A DNA stretch of 6,825 nt from Lentisphaerota bacterium (GTDB lineage Bacteria > Verrucomicrobiota > Lentisphaeria > Oligosphaerales > PUNB01). Shown in pieces: positions 5,784 through 6,825 of the stretch (position 1 is its first letter; the number at the start of each line of letters is the position of its first letter). The position numbers and the translations under genes were made by a program. The notes beneath the pieces are model-generated. The model saw only the letters and a program-made list of their open reading frames with translations. It was not told the origin of the DNA and did no database searches. The DNA lies in the NCBI GenBank assembly GCA_003552565.1, contig PUNB01000230.1, positions 1 to 6,825 on the forward strand. The letters run 5' to 3'.

Positions 5784-6320
5784 TTATCTATATCTGAGTT
5801 CGGAAGCAGAAATTAAATCATTAATTTGCGATAAACAAAAGCAGCTGCAACCATGGATACAGGAACAGTTATAAACAATCCGATCAAAAGCAAGAGAGCA
5901 CCGGCGATATTCATAAGTGCGAGTAATAATAAGGAAAAGAAATAAATCCATTTTTATTCCTTTTGTAATGGCGGAACTGCTTTTGAGAGATTTTACAGGA
6001 CCTAACCCTTGGTCAACAATATAGTAATCAAAGAACCAATATTTAAGAGACCAGATAATCCCAGGGATAATCAACAGCAATGTTCCCGAAAATACGATCA
6101 GCCCGTAAAGCACCATGCCGATAAGGTACTTAAAAAATAAAGGGTATTGAGTGAACAGGTCGCTGATTTTGGGGCGTTTGCCATCGCAAAAGTCTAAACT
6201 TATCTTCACCAATCCTATCATAGCCAAAAAGTTATAACAAACCAAGAATAGGCGGAGTATGACGGATAAAAAACGAAAAGATTCTGGCTCATCACGGCGG
6301 CTATAAAAACACCCGTACAT
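5784..6320 (-). pseudogene. Frameshifted, 5'-truncated gene for a multi-pass membrane protein
   Basis: The uninterrupted frame gives 178 residues (ATG 6320 to stop 5784), but only the middle reads as membrane protein. Hydrophobic segments lie at about 17-40 and 62-90. They are followed by FFDYYIVDQGLGPVKSLKSSSAITKG, where the pattern of an 'IVD-GLGP-ALK-S--TKG' loop is shared by small bacterial membrane proteins of the DUF975/YciC-like kind (loose resemblance, by eye). After MDLFLF (about residue 129) the frame turns to cysteine- and arginine-rich nonsense. Skipping one base near 5925-5948 restores a fourth hydrophobic segment ending FVYRKLMI with a stop at 5813. The first 20 or so residues are encoded in sequence that overlaps the four-helix-bundle gene on the other strand and look foreign, so the original start is probably lost. 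No ribosome binding site is evident. A sequencing error could explain the frameshift but not the missing 5' end. Confidence 0.7.
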
Positions 6321-6508
6321 GGCAGCTGGCCGATCTGATATACGATATTACCATGCGCTTCTGCGATAAGTTTGTCGATCCGCGCAGCCGGACTCATGAT
6401 CAGATGGTTCAGGCCGCCCGCGGCGGAGCGCAGAATTTACAGGAAGACGGTTTCACTGAGCGACTCTACCGTATTCGCAGCGTCAAAAGAACGAACAGGA
6501 AAACCTAA
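6259..6508 (+). pseudogene. Remnant of a four-helix-bundle (suffix-domain type) protein gene
   Basis: From an ATG at 6259 the frame breaks at once. Removing one A from the A6 run at 6268-6273 gives MTDKNEKILAHHGGYKNT, then RTWQLADLIYDITMRFCDKF and VDPRSRTHDQMVQAARGGAQ. The last part matches from memory the conserved block of four-helix-bundle proteins related to the 23S rRNA intervening-sequence protein family (…FCDRFVDKRSRTHDQMVQAARSG-QN…). After GGAQN the product jumps to LQEDGFTERLYRIRSVKR and stops at 6508, about 82 residues in all. Intact relatives are, to my knowledge, well over 100 residues. The EDGFTERLYR piece resembles a C-terminal end, so an internal deletion of the central helices is inferred. 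The family has no settled function. The remnant abuts the decayed membrane gene head to head. Confidence 0.72.
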
Positions 6509-6517
6509 TTCTAATAC

Positions 6518-6546
6518 TTGAAATCATAACTCAAGAAACACAATAA
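6518..6546 (+). promoter_or_regulatory. Weak promoter candidate for the flavoprotein reductase gene
   Basis: TTGAAA (6518-6523) is followed after 17 bases by CAATAA (6541-6546), in the AT-rich 138-base gap before the reductase gene. The -10 element is poor. ATTATA and TATTAT within 6555-6570 are alternatives without a good -35. Confidence 0.22.
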
Positions 6547-6646
6547 AGCACAAAAATATTATACTGCTCTGCTAGTGAATTTTTCATAATGCCTATTTTG
6601 AATTTTTCCAAGGTTGTTTAGCGCAAGTTAAAAGGTTACAGAAAAA

Positions 6647-6825
6647 ATGACTTCCAATCCCCAATCAACAAAAATCGGCAGTCAGCCGGTGTCCATGCCG
6701 CCGCCCGATAAGTACAACCGTTCTCTGCTGGCCAATGTTCATCCGGAAGAATGGCGGAATCCGACTCCGGCGGAGCGCTATAATATGGTGGTGATCGGCG
6801 CGGGCACCGCCGGTTTGGTCACCGC
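6647..6825 (+). CDS. Flavoprotein pyridine nucleotide-disulfide oxidoreductase, mercuric reductase-like (N-terminal part)
   Basis: Only the first 59 codons are present; the gene runs off the right edge. After a polar leader of about 25 residues comes LLANVHPEEWRNPTPAERYN, then MVVIGAGTAGLVTA. The GAGTAG at 51-56 is the glycine-rich FAD-binding loop of the Rossmann fold. The leader phrase 'NVHP--W-NP-P--RYN' followed by VVIGAGTAGLV is typical of a chromosomal reductase group usually annotated as mercuric reductase or dihydrolipoamide dehydrogenase-like protein. The redox-active CxxxxC and the C-terminal region that would separate these lie outside the window, so mercury specificity should not be assumed. 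No heavy-metal-associated (GMTC) domain precedes it. AAAGG lies about 11 bases before the ATG, a weak ribosome binding site. Confidence 0.85.
   Translation, partial: MTSNPQSTKIGSQPVSMPPPDKYNRSLLANVHPEEWRNPTPAERYNMVVIGAGTAGLVT

Overview
The window looks like part of a bacterial chromosome from a carbohydrate-degrading, probably anaerobic bacterium. Several features suggest the Planctomycetota-Verrucomicrobiota-Lentisphaerota group. These are a remnant of a 'four helix bundle' protein of the kind scattered through those genomes, a sugar kinase of a subfamily I associate with such organisms, and a general phosphotransferase pair with no sugar-specific EII gene beside it. The lineage is inferred from protein resemblance only; there is no rRNA or other marker gene here.

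Positions 1-320 hold no convincing complete gene. There are tandem 12-mers, a small perfect hairpin and two out-of-phase reading frames on the minus strand that may be a broken or partial gene. Positions 321-3978 form a leftward gene cluster, read in the order ptsH (HPr), ptsI (enzyme I), a short NusG/RfaH-type antiterminator paralogue, and a signal-peptide-bearing coiled-coil protein. The first three overlap by a few bases each, so they are probably cotranscribed and translationally coupled. The fourth lies about 90 bases further on, behind a hairpin. A sigma70-like promoter candidate sits just upstream of ptsH.

Positions 3979-4514 are a divergent intergenic region. It carries the ptsH promoter candidate, a good rightward promoter candidate and a striking 71-base inverted repeat built from an AAAGATTA motif. 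Rightward from 4515 is a complete PfkB-family sugar kinase, close to 2-keto-3-deoxygluconate kinases, with a strong ribosome binding site and a textbook intrinsic terminator at 5644-5685.

Positions 5700-6510 are a decayed, AT-richer patch. It contains a leftward membrane-protein gene with a frameshift and a lost 5' end, abutting head to head with a rightward four-helix-bundle gene. That gene has a frameshift at an A6 run and an apparent internal deletion. The window ends inside a rightward flavoprotein disulfide reductase gene of the mercuric reductase/dihydrolipoamide dehydrogenase type.

Functionally, the left half is a general PTS phosphorelay (PEP to enzyme I to HPr) tied to a specialised transcription elongation factor, which suggests regulatory use of the relay. 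The right half is sugar-acid catabolism plus a redox enzyme, separated by gene debris. I see no CRISPR array, tRNA, rRNA, transposase or defence system. The least ordinary items are the ptsH-ptsI-antiterminator arrangement, the 4316-4386 repeat and the four-helix-bundle remnant.
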